Below, one piece after another: positions 14,889 to 16,065 of a stretch of 16,065 nucleotides of DNA. The notes beneath the pieces are model-generated. The model did no database searches. It worked only from the letters and a program-made list of their open reading frames with translations, and was not told the DNA's origin. The position numbers were made by a program, and so were the translations under genes. The DNA is from an uncultured Veillonella sp. Its GTDB lineage: Bacteria; Bacillota; Negativicutes; Veillonellales; Veillonellaceae. The first letter of the stretch is position 1. Each line of letters opens with the position of its first letter. The stretch lies in NCBI RefSeq assembly GCF_938010505.1, contig NZ_CALLVP010000133.1:1-16065 (forward strand), read 5' to 3'.

Positions 14889-14935
14889 AAAATACACGAG
14901 ATACATGAGGTCGTTGTGACAATATTTACACATAG

Positions 14936-14968
14936 AAAAGGACAGCTGATTATATCAACTGTCCTTTT
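14936..14968 (-). terminator. Intrinsic terminator after the orphan membrane protein gene
   Basis: AAAAGGACAG pairs perfectly with CTGTCCTTTT over 10 bp, with an inner TGA/TCA extension. It lies about 50 nt past the stop of the 15017-15631 gene. The flanking A and T runs make it bidirectional. Confidence 0.75.
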
Positions 14969-15016
14969 GTTAATCATATTTATTTATGATTCTAATTAGC
15001 ATTCAAAAAAGTATAG

Positions 15017-15631
15017 TCAACTAATAGTTTTTGGTAATCGTATCCTCTTTTTCCTGCTACTTATAAGCTCCTCTATTATTAATTTCTTGATAACAGCACA
15101 TTTCTTTATCGTATCAAAAATTGTAGCAAACATAATGCCTGTACATATACAACCCAATATGAGAAAGAATAAGTCCATAAGAATAGAGTGTTCAAAATGA
15201 CTCCAATAAGCTATTCCTATTATTCCAACAAATAAAATACCATAAAATCCAATAGATTTGAACTTAGAAATACTCAAAAGCATAGTTGAAACAAAGCCTA
15301 CTATGCTACAACCTAACAGTACTTTTATAGTAATTATTATAAATTGGCTATAAGCAAAAATAATACTTTCACTAGCACCTTCCTTCAAGACTTCTATTGC
15401 CAAATTTGATCCTATACTTACTATAAGAGCCAAAATAGCACCTAAAGAAATAGTTCCCCATATAAACATATATCGACTCTCAAAATCACTTATTAATAAT
15501 TCATGTATAATTCGTAACTCTGAGTTAGATTTATTCATTAATTGTTGTTTTATATAAGAACGATACTGTGTATATAAATCGGTTGTCATGGAGTACCAAA
15601 TAAATGTTGGTAATTGAATTATTTTACTCAT
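15017..15631 (-). CDS. Orphan integral membrane protein
   Basis: 204 residues, not recognised. A hydrophilic N-terminus of about 50 residues (YTQYRSYIKQQLMNKSNSEL) is followed by four hydrophobic segments: FIWGTISLGAILALIVSIG, FIIITIKVLLGCSIVGFVST, FYGILFVGIIGIAYW and LFFLILGCICTGIMFATIF. A basic tail (SSRKKRIRLPK) suggests a cytoplasmic C-terminus. The start at 15631 is preceded by GGTAGG, though with short spacing. The alternative ATG fourteen codons later has no ribosome binding site. Codon usage is strongly AT-rich compared with the adhesin genes, as is common for accessory genes. Its neighbours, an IS30 remnant and a truncated frame, give no functional hint. Confidence 0.65.
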   Translation of the reverse strand: MSKIIQLPTFIWYSMTTDLYTQYRSYIKQQLMNKSNSELRIIHELLISDFESRYMFIWGTISLGAILALIVSIGSNLAIEVLKEGASESIIFAYSQFIIITIKVLLGCSIVGFVSTMLLSISKFKSIGFYGILFVGIIGIAYWSHFEHSILMDLFFLILGCICTGIMFATIFDTIKKCAVIKKLIIEELISSRKKRIRLPKTIS

Positions 15632-15661
15632 AAGCCTACCATTTATATAATATATTTTTTA

Positions 15662-15905
15662 ATTGTAAAGTAAAATTGGACACTTAAAGAAATCTATAGT
15701 GAGCTTTGTATTATTATTAAGGTATCTAATCAAAATATAATCAAGGCAATCACTATGGACTACAATAGTTATAACACGACATTACGTACAAAGACTTAAA
15801 CTACAAAAAACGATTTTATTTAAGAAAGAGAACCGTTCTAAGCGATAGTATTACCGCATTTTCACGTATGCTAATCCACTCAAGAATGACTATATTGCAA
15901 TTTAA
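15662..15905 (+). mobile_element. Degenerate 5' end of an IS30-family element
   Basis: The stretch repeats the 5' end of the intact IS at 8488-9658, in opposite orientation. A diverged terminal repeat (TTGTAAAGTAAAATTGGACA) is followed by a matching leader with CTATAGTGAGCTTTGT, then GGCAATCACT and ATG at about 15755. The first codons MDYNSYNTTLRTKT run into a stop. In another frame LNYKKRFYLRKRTVLSDSIT aligns with LNLEERFYVEKRIAAGDSVT, and similarity continues to SRMTIL near 15895. Nothing after that is recognisable. The sequence TATTGCAATTTAA at the end resembles the opposite IS terminus, so this may be an internally deleted, MITE-like derivative; that reading is weak. Confidence 0.75.
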
Positions 15906-15907
15906 AA

Positions 15908-16065
15908 TTAATTACAAAATATATTTTGCATTTTATTTAGAGTAATATCCATCCATTTTCTTGTTATATCACTAAAAAAATGTTTCCATACATAACAAGC
16001 AATTAAAACTAAAAGAAATGAAACTATACTTTGATACTTCCACCCATAATTTGCTAGTATAGAAT
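15908..16065 (-). CDS. C-terminus of a membrane protein, start outside window
   Basis: On the minus strand an open frame enters from the right edge and ends at TAA (15910-15908), giving 51 residues. It includes ANYGWKYQSIVSFLLVLIAC, one clear membrane helix, then a polar end SDITRKWMDITLNKMQNIFCN. The GWKYQ-hydrophobic pattern resembles late helices of major-facilitator transporters, but this is only a resemblance. It ends directly beside the IS30 remnant, so it may be the intact gene end or a truncated one. Confidence 0.5.
   Translation of the reverse strand, partial: SILANYGWKYQSIVSFLLVLIACYVWKHFFSDITRKWMDITLNKMQNIFCN

Overview
The window looks like a chromosomal accessory stretch from a diderm (outer-membrane) Firmicute of the Negativicutes, most likely Veillonella. 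This is inference from gene content and sequence style: AT-rich DNA, strong GGAGG-type ribosome binding sites, a trimeric autotransporter with Veillonella-like signal peptide and head, an inverse autotransporter barrel, a WaaE-like LPS-type glycosyltransferase, and a Firmicute-type holin-like toxin. No rRNA, tRNA or CRISPR array was seen.

Layout. (1) Positions 1-1267: the 3' end of a lysine-rich gene entering from the left edge. An A AAA AAG heptamer just before its stop leads by a -1 shift into a coding-looking tail with a four-cysteine cluster. (2) 1474-7567: a plus-strand envelope glycan block with an LtaS/MdoB-type alkaline-phosphatase-fold transferase, then a tight run of GT2, WaaE-like GT2, VirK/YbjX (DUF535) and a GT-B transferase. 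(3) 7568-9660: a decayed zone with the C-terminal scrap of a second VirK/YbjX gene and a licD-type gene that is both frameshifted and cut by an IS30-family element. (4) 9740-12653: two divergent outer-membrane protein genes, an inverse autotransporter barrel lacking a passenger (minus) and a YadA-type trimeric adhesin with an extra C-terminal coiled coil (plus). (5) 12654-13330: a 100-bp imperfect palindrome and a compact type I toxin-antitoxin locus with a 33-residue holin-like toxin, an antisense RNA with its own consensus promoter, and a hairpin masking the toxin ribosome binding site. (6) 13333-16065: a small exported protein, an acyltransferase-3 protein, an orphan membrane protein, a degenerate IS30 5' end, and the C-terminus of another membrane protein leaving the right edge.

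How it fits together. The block at 3643-7567 probably builds or decorates a lipooligosaccharide or other surface glycan. The LtaS-like enzyme, the broken LicD and the acyltransferase would add phospho- or acyl-substituents, although only the four genes 3643-7567 have operon-like spacing. The autotransporters add surface adhesins. Paralog scraps, two IS30 copies and a passenger-less barrel beside one of them suggest repeated recombination in a surface-variation region. The most noteworthy hidden items are the unannotated type I toxin-antitoxin module (12941-13258) and the possible -1 frameshift extension (1103-1267).
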